Numbered from the stretch's first letter, positions 53,264 to 62,004 are shown. The stretch: 64,000 nt of DNA from Phycicoccus sp. HDW14 (GCF_011383005.1 NZ_CP049935.1:3224001-3288000); one strand, 5' to 3'. Numbers and translations are program-made. The notes: a model not told the origin generated them from the sequence alone.

Positions 53264-53267
53264 ACTG
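53262..53267 (+). promoter_or_regulatory. Candidate -10 element with long leader for the helicase gene
   Basis: TAGACT (TANNNT) overlaps the stop codon of the kinase gene and would give a leader of about 170 bases before the helicase GTG at 53446. Long leaders are common in cold-responsive DEAD-box helicase genes. Confidence 0.4.
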
Positions 53268-53445
53268 GTGCGCGGTGGGTCCGCCCGGTTCTGCAGCGGA
53301 CACCCCTTCTTTGATGTCGATGCCATCGTGACGGACCCCGGTCCGGCCACGGCGCCGCGGCCCCAGAGCCCGCCCGGCAGAACATCCACCTCGTCGCTGC
53401 CGACGGCTCGCCCCGCGCTGCGACACCACAGACCTTGGAGTTCCC

Positions 53446-54993
53446 GTGTCCCACGACACCTTCGGCGCGCTCGGCGTGCCCGCCCCCCTCGTCGACGTGC
53501 TCGCCACCGGCGGCATCACGACGCCCACGCCCATCCAGGCCGCGACCCTCCCCGACTCGCTCGCGGGCCGGGACGTGCTCGGCCGGGGCCGCACCGGCTC
53601 CGGCAAGACCGTGGCCTTCCTCCTGCCCCTGCTCACCCGCCTCGCCGCGAGCCGTTCGCCGCGGGCGCCCAAGCGTCCCCGGGCGCTCGTCCTGGCCCCC
53701 ACCCGCGAGCTGGCCACCCAGATCGACGACGCGATGGCCCCGCTCGCGAAGACCCTCGGCCTCACCTCGTGCACGATCTTCGGCGGGGTCGGCCAGGGCC
53801 CGCAGGTCGCGAACCTGCGCCGCGGCGTCGACGTCGTCGTCGCCTGCCCCGGCCGGCTCGAGGACCTCATCGGCCAGGGCCACGTCTCGCTCGGCGCCGT
53901 CGAGGTGACGATCATCGACGAGGCCGACCACATGGCCGACCTCGGCTTCCTCCCGCAGGTCCGGCGCCTGCTCGACGCCACGCCCGAGCGCGGCCAGCGG
54001 ATGCTGTTCTCCGCCACGCTCGACGGCGGCATCAGCGTCATCGCCCGCCGCTACCTGCACGACCCGGTGACCCACGAGGCCGACTCCGCGCAGTCCCCGG
54101 TCTCGACGATGGAGCACCACGTGCTGCACGTCAGCCACGACGCACACTTCCCCGTCCTCGTCGACCTCACCGCCGCCCCGGGGCGCACCGTCGTCTTCAC
54201 CCGCACCAAGCACCGCGCCAAGAAGCTGGCCCGCCAGCTCAACGGCTCGGGGGTGCCGGCCGTCGAGCTGCACGGCAACCTCAGCCAGGGCGCGCGCACC
54301 CGGACGATGGAGGCCTTCCACAGCGGCGCCGCCCGCACGCTGGTCGCCACCGACATCGCCGCCCGCGGCATCCACGTCGACGACGTCGCCCTCGTCATCC
54401 ACGCCGACCCGCCGGTCGAGCACAAGGCCTACCTCCACCGCTCCGGACGCACCGCGCGCGCCGGCGCCTCGGGCACCGTCATCACGCTGATGACCGACGA
54501 CCAGGTCCGCGACGTCCGCGACCTGACCCGCAAGGCCGGCATCCGCGCCACGACGACCCGGGCCGGCGCCACGCACCCCGTGCTGCGCGAGCTCGCCCCG
54601 GGCGAGCGCACCTTCGAGGGCGCGTTCGTCTTCGCCGGGGCCTCCGAGTCCTCGGGCTCGCGTGGCGGCGGTGGCGCTCGCGGCGGCCGTGGTGGTCGCG
54701 GCTCGGGTGCCGGTCGGAGCGAGGGTTCGGGCCAGCGCCGTGCGGGTGGTCCGCGTCGCGCGCGTGGCCCGCGCGCCGAGGCCGGCAGCGGCCAGGGCGC
54801 CCCGCGCTCGGGGTCGGCCGCGCAGGCGTCGGGCCAGAAGCGCTCGGGCCAGGGTCGTCCGGCCGGTGGCCGCGGTGCTGCCGGTCAGGGTGGCGCGCGT
54901 CGTGGCCAGGGCGGCGGTCGTCCGCAGGGCGGCGGTCGCTCCGGTGGTGGCGCCGCCGGGTTCTCCGAGCGCGCCGGCGGCCGCTCCCGCTGA
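53446..54993 (+). CDS. DEAD-box RNA helicase with Gly/Arg-rich tail
   Basis: This 515-residue protein has motif Q (TPTPIQAATLP), motif I (GRTGSGKT), motif Ia (APTRELATQ), motif II DEAD (IIDEADHMADLGF), motif III (SAT), and motifs IV-VI (VVFTRTKHRAKKL, ATDIAARGIHVD, HRSGRTARAG). The last 120 residues are a Gly/Arg/Ser/Gln-rich tail for RNA contacts. It probably remodels rRNA or mRNA, for example at low temperature. The GTG at 53446 is preceded by TTGGAG. A family A palindrome follows at 55044. Confidence 0.93.
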   Translation: MSHDTFGALGVPAPLVDVLATGGITTPTPIQAATLPDSLAGRDVLGRGRTGSGKTVAFLLPLLTRLAASRSPRAPKRPRALVLAPTRELATQIDDAMAPLAKTLGLTSCTIFGGVGQGPQVANLRRGVDVVVACPGRLEDLIGQGHVSLGAVEVTIIDEADHMADLGFLPQVRRLLDATPERGQRMLFSATLDGGISVIARRYLHDPVTHEADSAQSPVSTMEHHVLHVSHDAHFPVLVDLTAAPGRTVVFTRTKHRAKKLARQLNGSGVPAVELHGNLSQGARTRTMEAFHSGAARTLVATDIAARGIHVDDVALVIHADPPVEHKAYLHRSGRTARAGASGTVITLMTDDQVRDVRDLTRKAGIRATTTRAGATHPVLRELAPGERTFEGAFVFAGASESSGSRGGGGARGGRGGRGSGAGRSEGSGQRRAGGPRRARGPRAEAGSGQGAPRSGSAAQASGQKRSGQGRPAGGRGAAGQGGARRGQGGGRPQGGGRSGGGAAGFSERAGGRSR

Positions 54994-55043
54994 CCCGCCA
55001 CCTGCACGTCCCCGACCCCCGAACCCTCCGCGGGTCCCCCCTG

Positions 55044-55097
55044 CGCGAATGTGTGTGAACTCGCCGGTACATCCCGGCGTGTTCACACACATTCGCG
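55044..55097. repeat. Long palindrome, family A copy 2
   Basis: The 17-base arm CGCGAATGTGTGTGAAC (55044-55060) is identical to copy 1 and pairs with 55081-55097. It lies between the convergent helicase and IclR genes, with the helicase stop 51 bases away and the IclR stop 25 bases away. Confidence 0.88.
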
Positions 55098-55121
55098 GAA
55101 GAGGGCAGGGTCCGCCGGGGC

Positions 55122-55937
55122 TCAGGCGGGGGGTGCCGGGTCGACCTCGACGTGGGGTCGGCGCTGCCACTGCGCCCAGTCGTCGCTGACCTCGGCCGCG
55201 GTGCGCTGGAGCATCGGCAGCAGGTCGTCGACCAGCCGCTCGGTGGAGGTCTCGGCGGCGTGCACGGTGACGTTCATCGCCGCCCGCACGGTGCCGGTGC
55301 CGTCGCGCACCGGGACCGCGACCGAACGCACGCCCGGCGCGAGCTCCTCGTCGGCGAGCGCCCAGCCGCGCGCCCGCACCCGCGCCAGCTCGTCGTCGAG
55401 CTCGTCGCGCACCGGCTCGCGATGGCCCCGCAGCCCCGAGCGGCTCGGCTGTGCGAGAACGGCATCGAGCTCGTCGGGTGTGAGCGCCGCGAGCAGCACC
55501 TTGCCCTGTGAGGTCGGCGGCGCCGGGAAGCGCGTCCCCACCTCGACCCGCAGGGCGATGATCTTGGGCACGGAGACGCGCGCGACGTAGACGATGTCGG
55601 AGCCGTCGAGCTGGGCCATCGACGAGGACTCCCCGGTGCGGGCCACGAGCGCCTCGAGCCGCGGCCGGGCGATGTCCCAGAGCCCGAGCGAGGCGACGTA
55701 GGCCGTCCCGAGCGAGAGCACCCGCGGCGTCAGCGCGTACGCACCGTCGCGCGAGCGGACGAAGCCGAGCTCCTCGAGCGTGAGCAGCAGGCGGCGGGCC
55801 GTGGGCCGGGCCAGGCCGGTCGCCTGCGCCACCTCGCTCAACGACCGCTCGGGGTGCTCGCGGTCGAAGCAGGCGATGACGTCGAGCCCGCGCGCGAGCG
55901 CCTCGACGAAGTCCGGTCCCTCACCGCGCCCAGCCAT
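55122..55937 (-). CDS. IclR family transcriptional regulator (PcaR/PobR-like)
   Basis: This 271-residue protein has an N-terminal helix-turn-helix (RSLSEVAQATGLARPTARRL) and an effector domain with SMAQLDGSDIVYVAR, FPAPPTSQGKVLLAAL and ELAPGVRSVAVPV. It resembles the aromatic-acid-responsive PcaR/PobR-type regulators. It is encoded after the amidohydrolase, 78 bases away on the same strand, and most likely controls the divergent promoter at 57498-57722 with its paired CGGAC-N4-GTCCG sites. Confidence 0.92.
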   Translation of the reverse strand: MAGRGEGPDFVEALARGLDVIACFDREHPERSLSEVAQATGLARPTARRLLLTLEELGFVRSRDGAYALTPRVLSLGTAYVASLGLWDIARPRLEALVARTGESSSMAQLDGSDIVYVARVSVPKIIALRVEVGTRFPAPPTSQGKVLLAALTPDELDAVLAQPSRSGLRGHREPVRDELDDELARVRARGWALADEELAPGVRSVAVPVRDGTGTVRAAMNVTVHAAETSTERLVDDLLPMLQRTAAEVSDDWAQWQRRPHVEVDPAPPA

Positions 55938-56015
55938 CGCTGCTGCTCCCTCCTGACGACCCGACCGCTGCGCGCCGCACCCTACGCGGTCACGACCGCG
56001 CGCCGGGAGCGCTGC

Positions 56016-57497
56016 TCAGCCCTGGTCGCCCGCGCCCGGCTCGCCGAAGACCGTGCCGCGCGCGAGCGTGGTGTCGGTGCGGAAGTCGGTGTACTGGTAC
56101 GGGTTGTCGAGCACCTTCCCGTCGTCGTCGGGCAGCGCGGGGTTCATCCCGTCCTGCCAGGCCTGCTCGCCCATCTCTGAGACGAGGTGCTCGACGGTGG
56201 CCTCGGCCCGGCGCCGGAGCGCGTCGAGGTCGCACCCCACGAGGCGGCCCTCGTGCTTGACCACGCGGCCGTCGACGAGCACGGTGTGCACGTCGCCGCG
56301 CTGGGCCTGGAACGCGACGTGGCCGTAGGGGTTGAGCACGGGGAAGGACACCGGCGAGGCGTCGTTGCGGAGGAGGACGACGTCGGCCTTGGCACCCGGC
56401 ACGATGCGCCCGATCTCGTCGCGGCCGAGGGCCCGGGCGCCGCCGCGCGTCGCCCAGTCGACGACCTGCTCGGCGCGCAGGTGCACGTTGGTCACGGTGT
56501 CGCCGGCCGCGTGCGCCTCGAGGTGCTCGCGCGAGCGGTCGGCGCCGAGGGTCGTGCGCATCGCGGAGAAGAGGTCGCCGCTCCACCAGACGCTGGTGTC
56601 CATCGAGAGCGCCACCGGGATGCCGTGCCGGCGCAGCTGCCAGGTGGGCGGGTAGCCCTGGCCGGCGCTCTGCTCGGACTCGGTCGACACCGACACCGTG
56701 CCTCCGGTGGCCGCGATGCGGTGGTAGGAGTCGGCGGCCAGCGTGGCGGCGTGCACGTAGACGGTGCGCTCGTCCATGAAGCCGTTCTCGTGCATGAGCC
56801 GGATGCCGTCGTCGTTCGTGGCACCCCACACGCCGGCGTGCGTCGTCACCGGGAGGTCGAGCTCGCGGGCGACCTCGAAGGCCGGGCGCTCGGGGAAGGC
56901 GGGGTCGCCGGTGACGTCGAAGGCCAGCTGCCAGCCGTACAGGTCGCCGCGGCGGCGCTCGAGGAAGGAGCGCACGTCGGGGTCGGCGGTCCACTCCCAC
57001 GGCCCGGCCTGGATGTTGCCGTAGCCGAGGACGAAGCGGCCCGGCACGGCCTGGAGCGCGTCGACGGCGGCCTCGGCGTGCTCGACCGACTGGAGGCCGT
57101 GCGACCAGTCGACGGTGGTCGTCACCCCGGCCTCGAGGGCGTCCCACGCCGAGAGCAGGTTGCCGGTGTGCACGTCCTCGGGGCGGAAGCGCCGGCCGTG
57201 CTCGAGGTAGTACCAGACGAAGTACTGGGTCAGCGTCCAGTCGGCGCCGTAGCCGCGCATCGCGGTCTGCCACATGTGCCGGTGGGTGTCGACCATGCCG
57301 GGCATGACGATGCCGCCGGCCGCGTCGACCTCCAGGGCGCCGTCCGGCGCAATGAGGCCGTGCCCGACCTCGGCGATGCGGTCGCCGACGACGAGCACGT
57401 CGCCGCCGGTGAGCACGCTGTGGGTGTCGTCCATCGTCAGCACCGTGGCGTTCCGGAACAGCACCGGACGACCGTCGGCCACCTCGTCGTGAGCCAT
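56016..57497 (-). CDS. Amidohydrolase family protein (TrzA/AtzA/SsnA-like)
   Basis: This 493-residue protein has a beta-sandwich N-terminus (VLFRNATVLTMDDTH), metal ligands in MVDTHRHMWQT (HxH), VTTHAGVWGATN and VYVHAATLAADS, and the catalytic Asp in LSMDTSVWW. The family includes S-adenosylhomocysteine/guanine deaminases and triazine hydrolases. Together with the divergent ring-cleavage and CoA genes it may hydrolyse an amide, amine or ring-bound group of the substrate. The ATG at 57495-57497 follows GGGAGAGG. Confidence 0.85.
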   Translation of the reverse strand: MAHDEVADGRPVLFRNATVLTMDDTHSVLTGGDVLVVGDRIAEVGHGLIAPDGALEVDAAGGIVMPGMVDTHRHMWQTAMRGYGADWTLTQYFVWYYLEHGRRFRPEDVHTGNLLSAWDALEAGVTTTVDWSHGLQSVEHAEAAVDALQAVPGRFVLGYGNIQAGPWEWTADPDVRSFLERRRGDLYGWQLAFDVTGDPAFPERPAFEVARELDLPVTTHAGVWGATNDDGIRLMHENGFMDERTVYVHAATLAADSYHRIAATGGTVSVSTESEQSAGQGYPPTWQLRRHGIPVALSMDTSVWWSGDLFSAMRTTLGADRSREHLEAHAAGDTVTNVHLRAEQVVDWATRGGARALGRDEIGRIVPGAKADVVLLRNDASPVSFPVLNPYGHVAFQAQRGDVHTVLVDGRVVKHEGRLVGCDLDALRRRAEATVEHLVSEMGEQAWQDGMNPALPDDDGKVLDNPYQYTDFRTDTTLARGTVFGEPGAGDQG

Positions 57498-57517
57498 GAC
57501 CTCTCCCGTTCAGTTCG

Positions 57518-57535
57518 TGCGGACGGCTGTCCGTC
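57518..57535. promoter_or_regulatory. Candidate IclR operator, site 1 (amidohydrolase side)
   Basis: TGCGGACGGCTGTCCGTC contains CGGAC-N4-GTCCG at 57520-57533. It begins 21 bases upstream of the amidohydrolase start and matches site 2 in arms and spacing. Confidence 0.6.
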
Positions 57536-57675
57536 CAGCGGCACCCCTGTGCCGTCGCAGCCACTGTGGGCGCGCTCGGGCCGTCGTGTCAAGGGGCCGC
57601 GCGTGGGGACTGCATGCCCTGTGCACGAGCCCTTGACAGCCGCCGCTCCGCGCGGCGAGACTCAGGAGGGCCAGA

Positions 57676-57693
57676 TGCGGACAGGTGTCCGCG
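57676..57693. promoter_or_regulatory. Candidate IclR operator, site 2 (CoA-transferase side)
   Basis: TGCGGACAGGTGTCCGCG holds GCGGACA-GG-TGTCCGC, a perfect inverted repeat, with CGGAC-N4-GTCCG at 57678-57691. It ends 30 bases before the CoA-transferase start. Confidence 0.65.
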
Positions 57694-57722
57694 ATTCGCC
57701 ACGTGGAGCAGGAGGAGCCGCG

Positions 57723-58901
57723 ATGACCACCAGGTCCGGACCGCTCGCCGGCCTGCTCGTCGCCGACTTCTCGCGCATCCTCGCCGGGCCCTACGCGACG
57801 ATGCTGCTCGCCGACCTCGGGGCCGAGGTGGTCAAGGTCGAGTCCCCCGGCGGTGACGACACGCGCACGTGGAGCCCGCCGGTGCGCGAGGGTGTCTCGA
57901 CGTACTACCTCGGCGTCAACCGCAACAAGCGCTCGGTGGCCCTGGACCTCAAGGACGAGGGCGACCTCGCCGCCGCCCGTGAGCTCGCGCGCCGGGCCGA
58001 CGTCCTCGTCGAGAACTTCAAGCCCGGGGGCCTGGCCCGCTTCGGCCTCGACTACGACACCGTCGCGGCGGGCAACCCCGGCGTCGTCTACGCCTCGATC
58101 AGCGGGTTCGGCAGCGGCCCCGGTGGTCGCGAGCTGCCCGGCTACGACCTCATGGTGCAGGCCATCTCGGGGCTGATGAGCCTCACCGGCGCCCCGGACG
58201 GCCCACCGTTCCGCGCCGGCATCTCGGTCTTCGACGTCATGGCCGGCCTGCACGCGAGCATCGGGGTGCTCGCCGCCCTCCACGCCCGCGAGGCCTCCGG
58301 GCGCGGCCAGCACGTCGAGGTCAACCTCCTGTCCTCGGCCCTGTCCGGGCTGGTCAACCAGTCGAGCGCCTTCGTGGCCGGCGGGGTCGTGCCGACCCGG
58401 ATGGGCAACAGCCACCCGAGCCTGTTCCCGTACGAGCCGATGCCCTGCGCGGACGGCGACCTCATCATCACGGCGGGCAACAACGGCCAGTTCCGCCGGC
58501 TCGTGGAGGTGCTGGGCGTGCCCGAGCTCGCCGACGACGCACGCTTCCGCGGCAACGAGGACCGCACCGCCCACCGCGACGAGCTGCGCCCCCTGCTCGT
58601 CGAGCGGCTCGCGACCCGCACGACGATGGAGTGGTTCCGCGACATCACCGCGGCCGGGGTGCCGTGCGGGCCGATCAACACCGTCGACGGGGGAGTGGCC
58701 TTCGCCGAGTCGGTCGGGCTCGAGCCCGTCGTCGTCGTCGGGCAGGGCACGGACGCGGTGCCGTCGGTGCGCAACCCCATCCGGCTCTCGGCCTCGCCAC
58801 CGGACTACGTGCTGCCGCCGCCGTCCCTCGACGAGCACGGCGAGGAGATCCGCCGCTGGCTCGCCACCCCGCCCGACGACGCCGAGGAGACCGACGCATG
58901 A
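57723..58901 (+). CDS. CaiB/BaiF family (class III) CoA-transferase
   Basis: This 392-residue protein has VADFSRILAGPYATMLLADL and GAEVVKVESPGGDDTR, then NRNKRSVALDLKDEG, VLVENFKPGG and the catalytic Asp region ELPGYDLMVQAISG, all hallmarks of class III CoA-transferases. These move CoA between carboxylic acids by a covalent enzyme intermediate. It heads an operon with a citryl-CoA-lyase-like gene (ATGA overlap) and the LigB/LigA genes. The ATG at 57723 follows AGGAGGAG. The donor and acceptor acids are unknown. Confidence 0.92.
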   Translation: MTTRSGPLAGLLVADFSRILAGPYATMLLADLGAEVVKVESPGGDDTRTWSPPVREGVSTYYLGVNRNKRSVALDLKDEGDLAAARELARRADVLVENFKPGGLARFGLDYDTVAAGNPGVVYASISGFGSGPGGRELPGYDLMVQAISGLMSLTGAPDGPPFRAGISVFDVMAGLHASIGVLAALHAREASGRGQHVEVNLLSSALSGLVNQSSAFVAGGVVPTRMGNSHPSLFPYEPMPCADGDLIITAGNNGQFRRLVEVLGVPELADDARFRGNEDRTAHRDELRPLLVERLATRTTMEWFRDITAAGVPCGPINTVDGGVAFAESVGLEPVVVVGQGTDAVPSVRNPIRLSASPPDYVLPPPSLDEHGEEIRRWLATPPDDAEETDA

Positions 58902-59683
58902 GCACCTACCCCACGTCGCTCGGCACCTCGAGCGCCGACGAGATCCGGCTGCTCGGCCAGGACCTCACCGCCGACCTGATGGGCGAGGTCGGGTTCGGCG
59001 AGCTCGCGTTCTGGCTCGTCGCGATGCGCCGCCCGACCCCGTCGGAGGTGAGGGTCTTCGAGGCCGTCCTCGTCGCCCTGGCCGACCACGGGTTCACCCC
59101 GACGGCGATCGCCGCCCGGCTCACCTACCTCTCGGCGCCCGACTCGCTCCAGGGAGCGCTGGCCGCCGGGCTGCTCGGCGGCGGGTCGCGCTTCCTGGGC
59201 GTCACCGAGGACTGCGGCGCCTTCCTCGACGCCGTCGTCACCGACCTCGGCGACGACCTCCCGACCACCGACGAGCAGTGGGACGCCGTCGCGCTCGACG
59301 CGGTGCGCCGCACGAAGGAGGCGGGTCGGTTCGTCCCCGGCCTGGGCCACCCGGTGCACAAGCAGGGCGACCCCCGCACCCCGGTCCTCGTCCGGATCGC
59401 CGAGGAGGAGGGCCTGCGCGGCCCGCACCTGCGGCTGTTCGAGGCGGTCGGCCGCGTGCACGAGCAGGTGCTCGGGAAGAGGTTGCCGCTCAACGGTGCC
59501 GGAGTGTGCGGAGCGGCGCTGGCCGACCTCGGCCTCCCCGTCGAGCTACTGCGCGGCTTCGCCCTCCTGGCCCGGGCTGCCGGCCTGCTCGGCCAGCTCG
59601 CCGAGGAGCGCCGCCGCCCCATCGGGATGGACGTGTACCTGTCCGTCGACCGGCACGCCGAGTACGTGGACCCCCAGAGCTGA
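58898..59683 (+). CDS. Citryl-CoA lyase / citrate-synthase-like C-C lyase
   Basis: This 261-residue protein is a short citrate-synthase-fold enzyme. TADLMGEVGFGELAFWLVA aligns with the first helices of the small citryl-CoA lyase group, VPGLGHPVHKQGDPRTPVL holds the active-site His/Asp, and LPLNGAGVCGAALADLGLP plus AEERRRPIG complete the pattern. Family members cleave citryl-CoA to acetyl-CoA and oxaloacetate. Here it may cleave another 3-hydroxy-3-carboxyacyl-CoA made by the adjacent CoA-transferase, which is inference. It lies 21 bases before LigB. Confidence 0.85.
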   Translation: MSTYPTSLGTSSADEIRLLGQDLTADLMGEVGFGELAFWLVAMRRPTPSEVRVFEAVLVALADHGFTPTAIAARLTYLSAPDSLQGALAAGLLGGGSRFLGVTEDCGAFLDAVVTDLGDDLPTTDEQWDAVALDAVRRTKEAGRFVPGLGHPVHKQGDPRTPVLVRIAEEEGLRGPHLRLFEAVGRVHEQVLGKRLPLNGAGVCGAALADLGLPVELLRGFALLARAAGLLGQLAEERRRPIGMDVYLSVDRHAEYVDPQS

Positions 59684-59704
59684 CCGCAGGGAAGGAGACC
59701 CTCC

Positions 59705-60568
59705 ATGGCGAAGGTCGTCGCCGTCATCGCCTCGACGCACCATCCGTTCTACTACCGCGCGAGCACCGCTGTGGGAGAGGATCGCCCACCGTTCGCCGAC
59801 GAGTGGGTGGCCAAGATCGAGCGCTTCCGCGAGACGCTGACGAAGGCACGTCCAGACGTGCTCGTCATGGTCGGCAGCGACCACTTCCACCAGCTCTGGC
59901 TCGACAACATGCCGCAGTTCCTCGTCGGCAAAGCGCCTGTCTACGATGCCAACTGGTACAACGAGGAGCGGGAGTTCGGCCTACCGAGGTTCCGCCTCGA
60001 GGGCCACGAAGAGCTGTCGTCGCACATCCTGCGCGGCGGGCTCGACTCCGGGTTCGACCTCGCGTTCAGCAACGAGCTGCGCATCGACCACTCGATCACC
60101 TGCCCGATCATCACGCTGCGGCCCGAGGCCGACCTGCCGATCGTGCCGATCTACACGAACATCTTCGCGCCGCCGCTGCCGCAGCCGAAGCGCTTCGTCG
60201 AGCTGGGCCGCACCATCCGCGAGCTCGTCGAGTCGTGGCCCAGTGACCAGCGCGTCGCCGTCATCGGCACCGGGCACCTGTCCCTCGAGCTCGGCGGGCC
60301 GCGCCAGTTCGGCCCGCACGGCCCCGACCCCGACTTCGACCGCAAGGCCGTCGAGTGGATCGCCAACGGCGACCTCGAAGGCTGCCTCGGCGAGGTCACG
60401 CTCGACAGCCTCCACCTGCCGGGCAACGCGACCCACGGCTTCATGGACTTCATGCTGATGATGGGCGTCGCGGGTCAGGGCGTGCGCGCCGACCACGTCG
60501 ACTCCCTCGACCTGTTCCACACGATGGAGGCCTACTTCACCTGGTACCCGGACGGAGCGCCGACATGA
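59705..60568 (+). CDS. Extradiol ring-cleavage dioxygenase, class III catalytic subunit (LigB-like)
   Basis: This 287-residue protein has AVIASTHHPFYYRAS with the N-terminal His pair for iron, VMVGSDHFHQLWLDNMP, and VAVIGTGHLSLELGG, and ends in a LigB-type tail. LigB enzymes insert both atoms of O2 next to a catechol hydroxyl, as in protocatechuate 4,5-dioxygenase or gallate dioxygenase. The ATG at 59705 follows GAAGGAG. It overlaps the alpha-subunit start by four bases. Substrate may be protocatechuate, gallate or another catechol acid. Confidence 0.9.
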   Translation: MAKVVAVIASTHHPFYYRASTAVGEDRPPFADEWVAKIERFRETLTKARPDVLVMVGSDHFHQLWLDNMPQFLVGKAPVYDANWYNEEREFGLPRFRLEGHEELSSHILRGGLDSGFDLAFSNELRIDHSITCPIITLRPEADLPIVPIYTNIFAPPLPQPKRFVELGRTIRELVESWPSDQRVAVIGTGHLSLELGGPRQFGPHGPDPDFDRKAVEWIANGDLEGCLGEVTLDSLHLPGNATHGFMDFMLMMGVAGQGVRADHVDSLDLFHTMEAYFTWYPDGAPT

Positions 60569-60927
60569 GCAAGTACCTGCTCAACAAGTTCCTGTACACG
60601 GTCGACCGCGACCCCGAGCTCGTCGAGCGCTACCGCGAGGACGGCGAGGCGTTCGTCGCGTGGTGGGAGGAGACCCAAGCGAACCGGATCCTCAACGTCA
60701 TCGACGGGGAGGCCAGCACCTGGCTGGCCTTCACCGGCCCGGAGCGCGCGGCCCTCGCGGCGCACGACCACGTCGCGCTCTTCCAGCTGGGCGCCCACCC
60801 GTTCCTCACGCTGACCCTCTTCATCGCGATGTTCGAGCGCGACCACCCCGAGCCACTGTCGTACCAGAAGGGCTACGGGGAGGCCCTCGCGCACCTGTCG
60901 CTGCCCTACCCCGACATCGCGACCTGA
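60565..60927 (+). CDS. Protocatechuate 4,5-dioxygenase alpha-subunit-like protein (LigA-like)
   Basis: This 120-residue protein has LLNKFLYTVDRDPELVERYR and LTGPERAALAAHDHVALFQLG-type sequence with the family's short all-helical form; it ends PYPDIAT. LigA-type subunits cap the active site of the LigB subunit. The ATG at 60565 overlaps the LigB stop, so the subunits are made together. It confirms that the dioxygenase is of the two-subunit LigAB kind and not a fused gallate dioxygenase. Confidence 0.88.
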   Translation: MSKYLLNKFLYTVDRDPELVERYREDGEAFVAWWEETQANRILNVIDGEASTWLAFTGPERAALAAHDHVALFQLGAHPFLTLTLFIAMFERDHPEPLSYQKGYGEALAHLSLPYPDIAT

Positions 60928-60928
60928 C

Positions 60929-61909
60929 GTGCGCGCCGCGACGCTGACCGCCCACGGCCACCCGCCGGGGGTGACCGAGCGCGCCGATCCCGACGGCCTC
61001 GGCGAGGGCGAGGTGCTCGTCGAGGTCACCGCGGTCCCCATCACCCCGCTGGACCTCCTCTGCGCCTCCGGCACCTCGTACTTCGGCCCGCCCGCGCTGC
61101 CCTACGTACCCGGGGTCCAGGGTGTCGGCCTCGTGCTCCGCGGCCCGGACGGGCTCGTCGGCCGGCGGGTCTGGTTCCCGACGACCGCGGGGATGGCCCC
61201 GGGCGACGGGGCGATGGCGACGCTGGCCCGCGCCGGGGCCGCGTCGGTCGTCGTGGTCGAGGCGGCCGTCGACGACACGGTCGTGGCGGCCCTGGGGCTG
61301 TCGGCCGTCTCGGCCTGGGAGGTGCTCGAGCGCCGGGCCGCCCTCGTCGCCGGCGAGACGGTGCTCGTGCTGGGCGCCGGCGGTGCCGTCGGGCAGGCCG
61401 CGGTCGGAGCGGCCCGGGTGCTCGGGGCGGGCCGGGTGGTCGCCGCGGCGCGTTCGGGCGAGGCGCTCGAGCGGGCGCGCGCGCTGGGCGCCGACGAGGT
61501 GGTCGAGCTGCACAGTGGGGAGGATGCCGCCGCCCTGACGACCCGGCTCTCGGCGACCGTCGAGCGCGGGTTCGACGTCGTCGTCGACCCGCTGGCCGGC
61601 GTCCCCGGCAGCGCCGCCGTCGGGGCGCTGGCGGCGGGTGGGCGGCTGGTCAACCTCGGCAGCAGCGCCGGACCGGCCCTGTCCGTCGACTCCGCGGTCG
61701 TCCGCAGCCGCTCGGCCGCCGTGCTCGGCTACACCAACGTCTCGCTGACGGCCGCCCGCCAGGCCGAGGTCCTCACGACGGTGCTGGAGCACGCGGCGGC
61801 GGGGAGCATCGCCGTCGCGCACGACGTGGTCCCGCTCGACGAGGTGGGCGCGGCGTGGGCGGAGGTGGCCGCCGGCCGGGCCCGCCACCGGGTCGTCCTC
61901 GTCCCCTGA
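60929..61909 (+). CDS. Zinc-binding-dehydrogenase-family reductase (MDR, quinone-oxidoreductase-like)
   Basis: This 326-residue protein has an N-terminal GroES-like domain (GEGEVLVEVTAVPITPLDLL) and a Rossmann domain with VLVLGAGGAVGQAAVGAARV. The catalytic-zinc Cys is not evident, as in quinone oxidoreductases. The GTG at 60929 begins one base after the LigA-like stop, so it is the last gene of the aromatic operon. It probably reduces or oxidises a pathway intermediate with NAD(P)H. Confidence 0.88.
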   Translation: MRAATLTAHGHPPGVTERADPDGLGEGEVLVEVTAVPITPLDLLCASGTSYFGPPALPYVPGVQGVGLVLRGPDGLVGRRVWFPTTAGMAPGDGAMATLARAGAASVVVVEAAVDDTVVAALGLSAVSAWEVLERRAALVAGETVLVLGAGGAVGQAAVGAARVLGAGRVVAAARSGEALERARALGADEVVELHSGEDAAALTTRLSATVERGFDVVVDPLAGVPGSAAVGALAAGGRLVNLGSSAGPALSVDSAVVRSRSAAVLGYTNVSLTAARQAEVLTTVLEHAAAGSIAVAHDVVPLDEVGAAWAEVAAGRARHRVVLVP

Positions 61910-61921
61910 CCCCCGTTCCTC

Positions 61922-61977
61922 CCGCGGATGTGTGTGAACACGCCGGCGGCTCCCGGCGTGTTCACACACATCCGCGG
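61922..61977. repeat. Long palindrome, family A copy 3
   Basis: Two perfect 25-base arms (61922-61946 and 61953-61977) with a six-base loop. The core TGTGTGTGAAC and GTTCACACACA matches copies 1 and 2, and the flanks are CCGCGGA instead of CGCGAA. It starts 13 bases after the reductase stop, so it is a likely terminator. Confidence 0.9.
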
Positions 61978-62004
61978 CAGGAGGGAAGCGGCGGGTGGGG
62001 ACGC

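Noticed and set aside
52201-55170. A 989-codon minus-strand frame
   Set aside because: It runs antisense to the ROK kinase and DEAD-box helicase genes, both with full motif sets; its composition is low-complexity.
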